Shown: positions 24,172 to 31,795 of the stretch, piece by piece
Position numbering within the stretch: position 1 is the stretch's first letter
Layout: every line of letters begins with the position of its first letter
Source of the DNA: Bradyrhizobium hipponense
GTDB taxonomy: Bacteria > Pseudomonadota > Alphaproteobacteria > Rhizobiales > Xanthobacteraceae
Assembly: GCF_008123965.1 (NCBI RefSeq)
Contig: NZ_VSTH01000039.1
Span: forward strand, 1 to 53,125
DNA length: 53,125 bases
Reading direction: 5' to 3'
Position numbers and translations under genes: made by a program
The notes under the pieces: model-generated
The model's database searches: none
Told to the model about the DNA's origin: nothing
What the model saw: only the letters and a program-made list of their open reading frames with translations

Positions 24172-25209
24172 ATGCCCGCGGGACTGCTGGAGGTCGAAGG
24201 CACGATCGATGTCGGCCAGTTCTGGCCGGAGGGGCGATCGGACGCCGACACCACCAAGGTCGTGGTGAACGTCGCGCCCAACGCGATCCGCTTCCGCAAG
24301 AATGACGCCTCGCCGTCCCGGCCGACCCGTGTCTTCGACGATGCCAAGGTCAAAGGGCGAACCAACACGGCGCCGATCAAGAACGGCAAGCTCACCGTTC
24401 GCCTCCAGGGCATCGACGCGCCGGAGTTGCACTATCAGCCGTCGCCGCTGTCGGCCGCCGAGAAGAAGGGGCTGACGGACGCCAAGCGCGCGGCCTATCA
24501 CGAGGTCACGCATCCTTATCGGCAATTCCTCGGCGCGACCTCGAGCAAGGCGCTGCATGACTTCCTCGCCAGCAGCGGCGAGGCGACGCTGGCCTGTCGG
24601 GTGTTCACCCATGTCGATGCGCCGAACGAGGTGTTCGACACCTATGGCCGGCTGGTCGGCGACATCGAGTTGACGGTCGGCGGCAAGACGATCGACATCA
24701 ACCACTGGCTGGTCGCACAGGGCTTTGCCTATCCGACCTTCTACTCCTCGATGAACGAGGACGAGATCAAGGCCTTCCTCGCGCTCGCCAAGACCGCGCG
24801 ATCGAACAAGCTGCCGGTCTGGAAGCATCTGGCGAAAACCGTTCCCGCCTTCGACTTCGACCTGCGCGAGCCGAGGGCCAACGAGACCGGCGTGCTCGCC
24901 ACTGACAAGGGCCCGGTGATCCTGCCAAAGCTCTACCGCCGCCAGACCAACTGGTCGGCGCGCAAGAAGGCAAAGGTGACGAGCAAGAACTTTCAGAAGT
25001 TTTTGGCGGAAGGATCAGGCGGCAAGCCCGACACCTGCTACGCGATCGACGATTTCCTGACCAACGGCGTGCATTCGGCGACGCCGCGGAATTTTGCGGA
25101 GTTCGTCGAGGGCGGGACGAAAATCAGGTTTCAGCCGGAGGGGCTGGTGTTTGGGGAAGCGCCGTCGAGTTTGGTAGGGGCGGATGGAAAGGCGATCAAA
25201 GAGTTCTGA
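24172..25209 (+). CDS. Staphylococcal-nuclease-like (thermonuclease) domain protein
   Basis: A 345-residue protein whose middle matches the SNase fold. VRLQGIDAPE (77-85 region) supplies Arg78, Asp82 and Glu85, and FDTYGRLVGD supplies Arg160, corresponding to the catalytic Arg35, Asp40, Glu43 and Arg87 of SNase. The first metal-ligand Asp is not obvious, and about 45 residues are inserted between the APE motif and the next strand. The N-terminal 70 and C-terminal 120 residues have no clear family. No signal peptide, so a cytosolic role is likely. GGAG precedes ATG 24172. Confidence 0.75.
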   Translation: MPAGLLEVEGTIDVGQFWPEGRSDADTTKVVVNVAPNAIRFRKNDASPSRPTRVFDDAKVKGRTNTAPIKNGKLTVRLQGIDAPELHYQPSPLSAAEKKGLTDAKRAAYHEVTHPYRQFLGATSSKALHDFLASSGEATLACRVFTHVDAPNEVFDTYGRLVGDIELTVGGKTIDINHWLVAQGFAYPTFYSSMNEDEIKAFLALAKTARSNKLPVWKHLAKTVPAFDFDLREPRANETGVLATDKGPVILPKLYRRQTNWSARKKAKVTSKNFQKFLAEGSGGKPDTCYAIDDFLTNGVHSATPRNFAEFVEGGTKIRFQPEGLVFGEAPSSLVGADGKAIKEF

Positions 25210-25344
25210 AGGCGCTCGGAGCTCGGAGCAAAATGACCCGCAAGGCGGGCCATTTTGCTCGTCACGGCGTACCTGGTTGCAGACTTACGCAAACGACCAG
25301 GGACGACGGCCTTCAGCACCGTCGAGCCGCCAAGCGAGCCATCC

Positions 25345-26097
25345 TCAGCGCAGGCCGCCGGCGACGTGAAGTGTCTCGCCCGTGACGTAGGACGCGTCGT
25401 CCGAAGCGAAGAAGGCCACCGCGGCAGCGATCTCCTCGACCTTGCCGACGCGGCCAAGGGGGGTGGCGGATTCGATCCAGTCGCGCATGTCGCCCTCGTG
25501 CAGGCCGGCGGATACGACGCCTTCGGTGACGATCATGCCCGGATTGACGGCGTTGACGCGGATCTTGCGCGGCGCCAGCTCCTTCGACAGCACGGCGGAG
25601 ATCGCATCCACCGATGCTTTCGTCGCGGTGTATACGGCGGTGTTCGCCGGCGCGATGGTCGATACGCCGGAACTGATGTTGATGATGCTTCCGCCATTGG
25701 GATTGAAGTGCCGCACCGCTTCCCCCGAGATCAAGAGAAGGCCGAGCACATTGAGGTCGAAGTGCTTGTGGAAGTGCTCGGCGGTGATGGCCTCGAGCGG
25801 CGCGAACTCGTAAATACCCGCGTTGTTGACCAGAATGTCGATAGCGCCCAACGCCTCCACAGTCCCCGCGACCACGCTTTTCACGTCATTGGCGTCGGCG
25901 AGGTTACCGCGAACTGCGACGGCTTTGCCACCCTTGGCGATGATGGCGGCGACCACGCGGTCGGCGGCCTCTTTGCTGGCGCTGTAGTTCACGGCGACCG
26001 CCGCACCCTCAGCTGCGAGCCGGGCGGCGATTGCGGCGCCGATGCCTTTGGATGCTCCGGTCACGAGCGCAACTTTTCCTTCAAGTCTCTTGGTCAC
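25345..26097 (-). CDS. SDR family oxidoreductase (FabG-like)
   Basis: A 250-residue classical short-chain dehydrogenase. TGASKGIG (13-20) is the cofactor loop, NNAG at 91-94, and the active site is Ser142/143, Tyr156 and Lys160 (YTATK). A basic residue after the second strand is absent and Asn37-Tyr38 follow VAV, leaving NADPH versus NADH open. GTG at 26097 is the start, with GGAG at 7 nt. It is divergent from an ArsR regulator, which probably controls it through the site at 26136-26158. Confidence 0.9.
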   Translation of the reverse strand: MTKRLEGKVALVTGASKGIGAAIAARLAAEGAAVAVNYSASKEAADRVVAAIIAKGGKAVAVRGNLADANDVKSVVAGTVEALGAIDILVNNAGIYEFAPLEAITAEHFHKHFDLNVLGLLLISGEAVRHFNPNGGSIINISSGVSTIAPANTAVYTATKASVDAISAVLSKELAPRKIRVNAVNPGMIVTEGVVSAGLHEGDMRDWIESATPLGRVGKVEEIAAAVAFFASDDASYVTGETLHVAGGLR

Positions 26098-26135
26098 TGC
26101 ACATCTCCACGATCCGGCGGGGCTGCCGATGTTCG

Positions 26136-26158
26136 ATAGTTCAGTAATAGTGAACTAT
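26136..26158. promoter_or_regulatory. Operator-like palindrome between SDR and ArsR genes
   Basis: ATAGTTCA (26136-26143) and TGAACTAT (26151-26158) are exact reverse complements separated by 7 bp; an overlapping AATAGT-GA-ACTATT palindrome uses the same bases. The site lies 38 bp before the SDR start and 34 bp before the ArsR start and should serve the regulator for both promoters. Confidence 0.65.
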
Positions 26159-26192
26159 TGAAGGAGATCAAGGGAGCTGCTATATTTTAGGC

Positions 26193-26504
26193 ATGGCGCA
26201 GTTTGTTCACCCGGCGCGGGACGAGATTTCACTGGCCGGAGTGCTGGGAGCCCTCGCGGATCCCATGCGGCTGCGCATCGTCAAAAGCTTGGCCGCGCAG
26301 AAGGATTGCATGTCGTGCACCGAGGCAGCGCCTTGCCCCGATATGGCGAAGTCGACCCTGTCGAACCATTTCCGGATTCTGCGAGAGGCCGGCCTGATTC
26401 GGACGTCAAAGCAAGGCGTCCAGCACCGCAACATCCTGCGCGAGGACGACATCAACGCGCGGTTTCCGAAATTGCTCAAGCTGATCCTGAGCTTTCCGGA
26501 CTGA
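26193..26504 (+). CDS. ArsR-family HTH regulator
   Basis: A 103-residue winged-helix protein. LAGVLGALADPMRLRIVKSLA is the first helix pair, and the recognition region is DMAKSTLSNHFRILREAGLI (50-69). Three cysteines (39, 42, 48) lie just before it and could sense thiol or metal, but the canonical ELCVC arsenic motif is not present. Divergent from the SDR gene with a palindrome between them. The 3' end overlaps the convergent MFS gene by 29 bp. Confidence 0.88.
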   Translation: MAQFVHPARDEISLAGVLGALADPMRLRIVKSLAAQKDCMSCTEAAPCPDMAKSTLSNHFRILREAGLIRTSKQGVQHRNILREDDINARFPKLLKLILSFPD

Positions 26505-27930
26505 AGGCGTTCGCTCGCGTTTCACCCGTTCCTTGCGGCGCCGAGGCGGTCGACACCGATTCCCGAGCCGGCAGCAACAGGCCGATCCACGCGCCGGCCA
26601 GCGACAGTAGCGCCGCCAAGGTCATCGCAGCCCCAAAACCATCGGCGAAATGCGCCGGGCTATCCATTGCACCATTCGCCGCGAACGTGGCAACCAGCGC
26701 AGCAATCCCGAACATGCCGCCGAGAAACCGGCCCATATTGAATATACCGGAGGCCTTTGCCATCTCAGGCAACGAGACCGAGCTCAAGATGGCGCTCTGC
26801 GCTGCCGGCATTGCCATGGATACGCCCACGCCAGCAACCATCAGCGGAACGACGAGCGCGCCATAGCCGGCATCGGGCGAGGCGATCAAGGCGATCCAAC
26901 CGAGCCCGATGGCCTGCATGATGAGACCCGTCACCACCAAGGGCCGCTCGCCGAATTTGCCGACCACCGCGCCCGCTATCGGGGCGGTCACAAACAGGGT
27001 CGCGGTCCATGGCAACAGGCGCAGCCCGCCGCCGAAAGCGCCGAAATGCAGGGTCACTTGCAGGAACTGCGGCAGCAAAAATAGCACCCCATACATCGCG
27101 GCATAAAACAGGAAGCTCAGCGAGAGCGCCGCGGAGAACGGCCGTGACGCGAACAGCCGTAACGGCACCATCGGCGCGGCGGCGCGCGACTCCCAGATCA
27201 GGAACGCGGCCGCGAAGGCGAGACCAGCGACAATCGCACCTACGACTTCCGCGCTGGTCCAGCCGACGGTGTTGCCGCGCATGAGGCTCCAGACCCAGGC
27301 CAGTGAGGCAGTGGCGACCAGCGCCAACCCGATGATGTCAAGTGTTGCCGCCGGTCCAAAGCTTTCACGCAAGCGCGCCCGTACCAGCGTGGCTGCGATC
27401 GCGCCAATCGGCAGGTTGATCCAGAAGATGGAGCGCCAGCCCAGTTGCTGGGTGAACAGGCCCCCCATCGCAGGCCCGACAATGAGTGCAAAGCCGGTAA
27501 TCCCGGAAAAAATGCCGAGCGCTTTTGCACGTTCCTCGCGCTCGAACGTACCGCTCAGGATCGCCATCGCAAGCGGCATCACCAAGGCCGCCCCTGCGCC
27601 CTGCACTGCACGCGCCGCGATCAACCACTCGACCGTCCGTGCCAGCGCGCAAGCGGCGGAAGCGAGTGTAAACAGCACGATGCCGCCGGCGAACATCCTG
27701 CGCCGGCCGAACCGGTCGCCGAGCGCGGCCCCGGACAGCAGTAACACGGCGAATGCGAGATTATAGGCGTTGACGGTCCATTGCAGTGTCTCGACCGTGC
27801 TTGAGAACTCGGTGCGGATATCTGCGAACGCCGTCGTAAGCACCAAAGCATCCAACGCCATCATGAACGAGGCGAGTGAGGTCAGAGCGAGGACCCAGGT
27901 CTTCTCAGCGGGGTTGGGAGCGTCTTGCAT
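26476..27930 (-). CDS. MFS transporter, 14-helix DHA2 type (EmrB/QacA-like)
   Basis: A 484-residue drug:proton antiporter. The motif A loop GDRFGRRRMF (around 71-80) and the early helix ALDALVLTTAFADI, where DHA2 proteins have their LD(x)T(I/V)VN(V/I)A motif, are both visible; WTVNAYNLAFA follows. Fourteen hydrophobic helices are countable. Likely exports a toxic hydrophobic compound. The start ATG 27930 follows GGAG. Upstream on the other strand is the sigma-factor pair, with a long hairpin between them. Confidence 0.9.
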   Translation of the reverse strand: MQDAPNPAEKTWVLALTSLASFMMALDALVLTTAFADIRTEFSSTVETLQWTVNAYNLAFAVLLLSGAALGDRFGRRRMFAGGIVLFTLASAACALARTVEWLIAARAVQGAGAALVMPLAMAILSGTFEREERAKALGIFSGITGFALIVGPAMGGLFTQQLGWRSIFWINLPIGAIAATLVRARLRESFGPAATLDIIGLALVATASLAWVWSLMRGNTVGWTSAEVVGAIVAGLAFAAAFLIWESRAAAPMVPLRLFASRPFSAALSLSFLFYAAMYGVLFLLPQFLQVTLHFGAFGGGLRLLPWTATLFVTAPIAGAVVGKFGERPLVVTGLIMQAIGLGWIALIASPDAGYGALVVPLMVAGVGVSMAMPAAQSAILSSVSLPEMAKASGIFNMGRFLGGMFGIAALVATFAANGAMDSPAHFADGFGAAMTLAALLSLAGAWIGLLLPARESVSTASAPQGTGETRANAFSPESSGSA

Positions 27931-27987
27931 CTGGCAATCTCCATCCTGGCGCCAGAACGGCGCCGTCGCACGGAGGACGAAGCAAAA

Positions 27988-28040
27988 GGGCCCAAGGATG
28001 CGGCCTCAAAAAAATTATGCGGGCCGCATCCTTTGGGCCC
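27988..28040. promoter_or_regulatory. Long imperfect hairpin between divergent genes
   Basis: An 18-nt arm (27988-28005, starting GGGCCCAAGGATGC) pairs with a 19-nt arm (28022-28040, starting GGCCGCATCCTTTG) with one bulged A and a 16-nt A/T-rich loop. It lies between the MFS efflux gene (minus) and the 28104 gene (plus). It could be an operator, an RNA element of the leader of the 28104 gene, or a terminator against antisense reading. Confidence 0.55.
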
Positions 28041-28103
28041 AGGCAGACGTCTTATGTGGTTGAGAAGCCGCAGCGGCGCTGCGGCCGAGGCGAGGAGGCA
28101 ACC

Positions 28104-28412
28104 ATGAAAAGAACAGTGATCCGTTACAAGACCAGACCCGAAATGGCCGACAAGAATGCCGAGTTGGTCGCGGCGGTGTTTGCCGAGTTGAAGGCGGCGC
28201 AACCAGATAACGTGCGTTACTTGACGCTGCGGCTCGAGGACAACAGCTTCATCCACATTGTCGAAACAACCGCCGAGAACGATTCGTCACCGATCACGAA
28301 GCTTGCGGCCTTTCAAGCGTTTCAGAGCGGTATACGCGACCGCTGCGCCGAGCCGCCGGTCTTCAATAGTGCTATCGTCGTCGGCAACTATCGCATACTG
28401 GCGGAGCCATAG
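28104..28412 (+). CDS. Hypothetical protein (102 aa), possible ABM-like fold
   Basis: A small soluble protein starting MKRTVIRYKTRPEMADKNAEL with GAGGAGG before the ATG. The alternation of strands and helices (VIRYKT, helix, VRYLTLRLEDNSFIHIVE, helix, FNSAIVVGNYRIL) suggests a ferredoxin-like alpha/beta barrel like antibiotic-biosynthesis-monooxygenase proteins. That fold call is inference. It lies 20 bp before the sigma factor gene and must be cotranscribed with it. Confidence 0.75.
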   Translation: MKRTVIRYKTRPEMADKNAELVAAVFAELKAAQPDNVRYLTLRLEDNSFIHIVETTAENDSSPITKLAAFQAFQSGIRDRCAEPPVFNSAIVVGNYRILAEP

Positions 28413-28432
28413 GGCTTGGTGGTGGAGGCATC

Positions 28433-29341
28433 ATGAATTCGGCTCAGGAAGTCGCAGCACACGACATTCCGGCGGTCCTGCTAACCATGCGGCCGCGGCT
28501 GCACCGCTATTGCGCGCGCATGATCGGATCCGCCATCGACGGGGAAGACGTGTTGCAGGACGCACTGATGAAGGCTGTGGAGGCGGTCTCCACGGCCGGC
28601 CCGATCCGCAATCCGGAGGCCTGGCTGTTCCGGATCGCCCACAACACGGCGCTCGATTTCCTGCGCCGTCGCAACCGGCAGGAGGCACTGCATTCGCTTC
28701 AGGAGGTGGACATGATCGTCGACGAGATCGATACCGTCGCAAGCCGCCAAATCGCCGCGACCAGCCTGCGTACATTCATGCGCCTGCCGGTTGGCCAACG
28801 CGCAAGCGTTATCCTGATGGACGTGCTCGGCTGCTCGCTTCAAGAGATTTGCGATGTCATGGACTTGAGACTGCCGGCAGTAAAGGGCGCGTTGCATCGC
28901 GGGCGCGCGAGGCTGCGCGAACTTGCTGAGGAACCCGACGATGCGCCGCGTCCGCGTCTATCGACAGCCGACCGCGAGCGGCTCGCCAACTATGTCGACC
29001 ATTTCAATGCGCGGGATTTCGATGCGATCCGCACCATGATTGCCGAGGACGTCAAGCTCGATCTGGTGAACAAGTCCCGGCTGGATGGCAAAGCCGAGGT
29101 GTCCCGCTACTTCGGCAACTACGCCAAGATCAATGACTGGCACCTCGTACCCGGCCTCGTCGAGGGCCGTCCGGCCATCTTGGTGCTCGATCCCATGGCG
29201 ACCCTCGGCGCAAAGCCGAAATACTTCATTCTGCTCGGCTGGTCGGCGGGCAAAGTCGTTAGGATTCGGGACTTCAGGCACGCCGCGTACGTCGCCGATG
29301 AGGCTGACATCCAAGTTGACCAGGACAACATCAGGCGCTAG
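28433..29341 (+). CDS. ECF sigma factor with C-terminal SnoaL-like domain
   Basis: A 302-residue sigma-70 family protein. Region 2 spans about 15-85 (DGEDVLQDALMKAVEAV; NPEAWLFRIAHNTALDFLRRRNR), region 4 about 110-165 (FMRLPVGQRASVILMDVLGCSLQEICDVMDL, VKGALHRGRARLREL). A SnoaL/NTF2-like domain of about 110 residues follows (LANYVDHFNARDFDAIRTMIAEDVKLD). ECF factors with such tails often lack an anti-sigma factor and sense through the extra domain; none is encoded here. The partner is the small protein at 28104. Confidence 0.88.
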   Translation: MNSAQEVAAHDIPAVLLTMRPRLHRYCARMIGSAIDGEDVLQDALMKAVEAVSTAGPIRNPEAWLFRIAHNTALDFLRRRNRQEALHSLQEVDMIVDEIDTVASRQIAATSLRTFMRLPVGQRASVILMDVLGCSLQEICDVMDLRLPAVKGALHRGRARLRELAEEPDDAPRPRLSTADRERLANYVDHFNARDFDAIRTMIAEDVKLDLVNKSRLDGKAEVSRYFGNYAKINDWHLVPGLVEGRPAILVLDPMATLGAKPKYFILLGWSAGKVVRIRDFRHAAYVADEADIQVDQDNIRR

Positions 29342-29410
29342 CAGCCCGACCGGCCATGCTACGCACGAAATTCAGTGCGGCGGGACCCGCCAAGATCATG
29401 AAAAGTCCAC

Positions 29411-29451
29411 AAAAAACGAACACTCCCGCAGAAGTCGCTGCGGGAGTGTTC
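29411..29451 (-). terminator. Intrinsic terminator downstream of tRNA-fMet
   Basis: On the minus strand a perfect 14-bp stem (arms 29418-29431 and 29438-29451, starting GAACACTCCC) with a 6-nt loop is followed by a run of six T (29411-29416). It lies 7 bp after the tRNA 3' end, the normal arrangement. On the plus strand no T-run follows. Confidence 0.9.
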
Positions 29452-29458
29452 ATTATCT

Positions 29459-29535
<77 letters not shown>

Positions 29536-29847
29536 TTAAACCGTTGCTTTGCCTTCGCGAAAAATGCCGGGGACGGTGGATAGAGGGCCGACGCTGCTCG
29601 CGTGGCTTGCTTCTTCCGTCCCAAAGGCTTCCTTGGAAGGCAACCCCGGGCAAGGCCCGTCGGGTGCAGGGCGTATCTATCAACACGGGCTGCCTTTGGA
29701 AAGGGCTGCGGGAACGTTTTTTTCGACTTTATGACAGGCGCATGGACCGAATTCGGGTCCATTTGGCGCGCCCTTGCCAGAAGTTCCGCAAAGGGACAGC
29801 TTGCGGCAACAAAACAGCGGCGAAACGCCATTTTAGGGAGGAACGGC
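29536..29847. other. 312-bp region upstream of tRNA-fMet and the pseudogene
   Basis: It must hold the minus-strand tRNA promoter near its left end; no consensus boxes are clear. A T-run (about 29716-29722) follows a short GC-rich tract. No frame here is supported as coding; the long minus frame that crosses the tRNA is not credible. Confidence 0.5.
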
Positions 29848-30123
29848 TTGGACCCATCCCTGGAGCCATCCTCGGACCGATCCCCGACGAGCGCTCCGCT
29901 GAGGGCACTCGAGGACGCCTTCCATGCCATGCTCGCGCGGTCGCGGGCCGAACCGGCGCCTGATCTAGCCGAGCGGCTCGACCCGGCTGGCGCGGCTGCG
30001 GGCCGTGGTCGCGGACAACGAGGAGCGCTTCCGGCAGGCGATCTCGGCAGACTTCGGCCACCGCTCGGCGGTGGAAACGGCAAGATCGCGCCGCTGGAGA
30101 AGCTGATGCGGTTCATGTCGTAA
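29848..30123 (+). pseudogene. Collapsed coniferyl-aldehyde-dehydrogenase-like pseudogene
   Basis: TTG at 29848 with AGGGAGG before it opens a frame (LRALEDAFHAMLARSRAEP...DLAERLD). An extra C (about 29980-29985) then shifts the frame; read in the new frame the DNA gives LRAVVADNEERFRQAISADFGHRSAVET, the conserved start of coniferyl aldehyde dehydrogenases. The match breaks after VET, and the first frame resumes with GKIAPLEKLMRFMS then TAA, resembling the C-terminus of the same family. So about 85 residues remain of about 470: N-terminus, frameshift, large internal deletion, C-terminus. Confidence 0.75.
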
Positions 30124-30137
30124 CCGTCTCAACACCC

Positions 30138-30215
30138 GTCATTGCGAGCGAAGCGAAGCAATCCAGACCTTCGCCGCGGAGGGATTCTGGATTGCTTCGC
30201 TTCGCTCGCAATGAC
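30138..30215. repeat. Interspersed palindromic repeat, GTCATTGCGAGCGAAGCG type
   Basis: GTCATTGCGAGCGAAGCGAA...CCAGA and its near-complement TCTGGATTGC...CGCAATGAC form a long inverted repeat. Copies recur at 35260-35375 and 40839-40924. This one lies just past the pseudogene stop. Confidence 0.8.
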
Positions 30216-30286
30216 GACAACAACAAAAAATATTCGCAGGAACGACAACTGGCGACAGAGGCCGCACGCGGAGAGGCGAAGAAAAA

Positions 30287-31048
30287 TCAATTCAGCAAGA
30301 ACCCGCCGTCCACCGTCACCACGCTGCCCGTCATGTAACGCGAGGCCTGCGAGGCCAGCAGCAGGATGGCGCCGTCGAGATCGGATTCGGCGCCGACGCG
30401 GCGCTGAGGGATGCGTTTGGTCAGGCGCTCGCCTGGTGGCGTCGACCAGAACGCGTGGTTCATCTCGGTGTCGATATAGCCGGGCGCGAGCGCGTTGATG
30501 CGGATGTTTTGCCCGGCCAGCTCCAGCGCCATCGCTTTCGTCGCCTGGATGATGCCGGCCTTGGAGATCGCGTAAGGAGAGACCGCCTTCAAGACGCCGG
30601 TGCCGAGCACCGAGGCGATGTTGACGATGTTGCCTGACTGCTTGCGCGCGATCATGCGCCGCGCGACTTCGGTCGCGAGGAAATACGCGCCCTTGAGATT
30701 GGCGCCGATCACCGCATCCCAATCGGCCTCGGTCTGCTCGGTCGCAAGCTTTTCAATTGCGATGCCGGCATTGTTGATCAGCACCGTGACCGGGCCGAGC
30801 GCGGCTTCCGCGGCATCCACGGCCCTGGCGATCGAGCCGGTGTCGGTGACGTCGAGGGCGACGGCGGCGGCGCGGCCGCCCTTGCCGCGGATCTCATCTT
30901 CGAGGCTCTTCAGCTTGTCAACTTGCCGCGCCGCGAGCGCAACCGCTGCGCCATGCGCTGCCAGGATCCGGGCAAATTGCCGCCCTAGCCCCTGGCTTGC
31001 CCCGGTCACGAGGATGGTCTCTTTACTGACATCGAACAGGTCTGACAT
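30287..31048 (-). CDS. SDR family oxidoreductase
   Basis: A 253-residue classical SDR. TGASQGLG (15-22), NNAG (92-95), active site Ser146, Tyr159, Lys163 (YAISK) and a C-terminal VTVDGGFLLN. Arg41 after strand 2 suggests NADP. ATG at 31048 is preferred because the upstream extension has no SDR similarity; GGAA lies 8 nt before. It is divergent from the CvpA-like gene. Substrate unknown. Confidence 0.88.
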   Translation of the reverse strand: MSDLFDVSKETILVTGASQGLGRQFARILAAHGAAVALAARQVDKLKSLEDEIRGKGGRAAAVALDVTDTGSIARAVDAAEAALGPVTVLINNAGIAIEKLATEQTEADWDAVIGANLKGAYFLATEVARRMIARKQSGNIVNIASVLGTGVLKAVSPYAISKAGIIQATKAMALELAGQNIRINALAPGYIDTEMNHAFWSTPPGERLTKRIPQRRVGAESDLDGAILLLASQASRYMTGSVVTVDGGFLLN

Positions 31049-31155
31049 GAGCGAGTTTCCGGAAGCTTTGGAGCTCATCAATACAGACCATTTTAACGAT
31101 CTGAAACCGGAATGATCGGTTCGGCGTTCATTCGTTCCATGGCAGGGTCTGGTGC

Positions 31156-31668
31156 ATGAACAGTTTCGATCTGGCGGTCTATGCGGCGCTCGCGCTCGCG
31201 ATCGGCTTCGGTTTCAGGACCGGCCTGCTCCGCAGCGCCATGACCATCCTCGCCTATCTGCTCGCCGCGCCCATCGCGGTCGCGCTGATGCCGCTGATTG
31301 CGCCGCAGATCACAGGTAATCCGAATTCGCCGCTGCTGCAAAACTGGATATGGTTCTTCGGCATCTTCGTGGTCGTCGGCATGCTGTTCGGGCACATCGG
31401 CCGCGTGGCGCTGAACGACACCATCGGCGAGGCCGGCATCGGCGATCGCCTCGGCGGCGCCGCGCTCGGCGCCATCAGGGTCGGTCTTGTCGCCACCACG
31501 CTGGTCCTGGTGTTCGATCAGATCGAGCCGGTCAATCGCCAGCCCCCCTTCCTCGCCGGCTCGCAGCTGCGACCACTGTTCTCGGCGGCCGGCCAGATGG
31601 GCTTCAAGTCGCTGCCGCCGGAGGCCGCGGCCGCGATCGACCGCCTCAAGCAGGAGCGGCGGATCTGA
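31156..31668 (+). CDS. CvpA family membrane protein
   Basis: A 170-residue inner-membrane protein with four hydrophobic helices (about 5-20, 26-50, 63-82, 100-122). The opening NSFDLAVYAALALAIGFGFRTGLLRSAMTILAYLLA and the VGMLFGHIGRVALNDTIGEAGIGDRLGGAALGAIR block match the CvpA/colicin V production family. The C-terminal 40 residues are soluble. Family members have varied, poorly defined roles in secretion and envelope homeostasis. Confidence 0.8.
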   Translation: MNSFDLAVYAALALAIGFGFRTGLLRSAMTILAYLLAAPIAVALMPLIAPQITGNPNSPLLQNWIWFFGIFVVVGMLFGHIGRVALNDTIGEAGIGDRLGGAALGAIRVGLVATTLVLVFDQIEPVNRQPPFLAGSQLRPLFSAAGQMGFKSLPPEAAAAIDRLKQERRI

Positions 31669-31795
31669 TCAGGCGCATTTGCATCGCCGCGCGGAGGCGC
31701 ATGCATTTTGATGCGAGCCCGTGGCTTATCAGCGGCGCCGAGGTTGGCTAGAGTGCCGCCCGCTAAAACCTGCCTGATATTACGGGAGTGAAACA

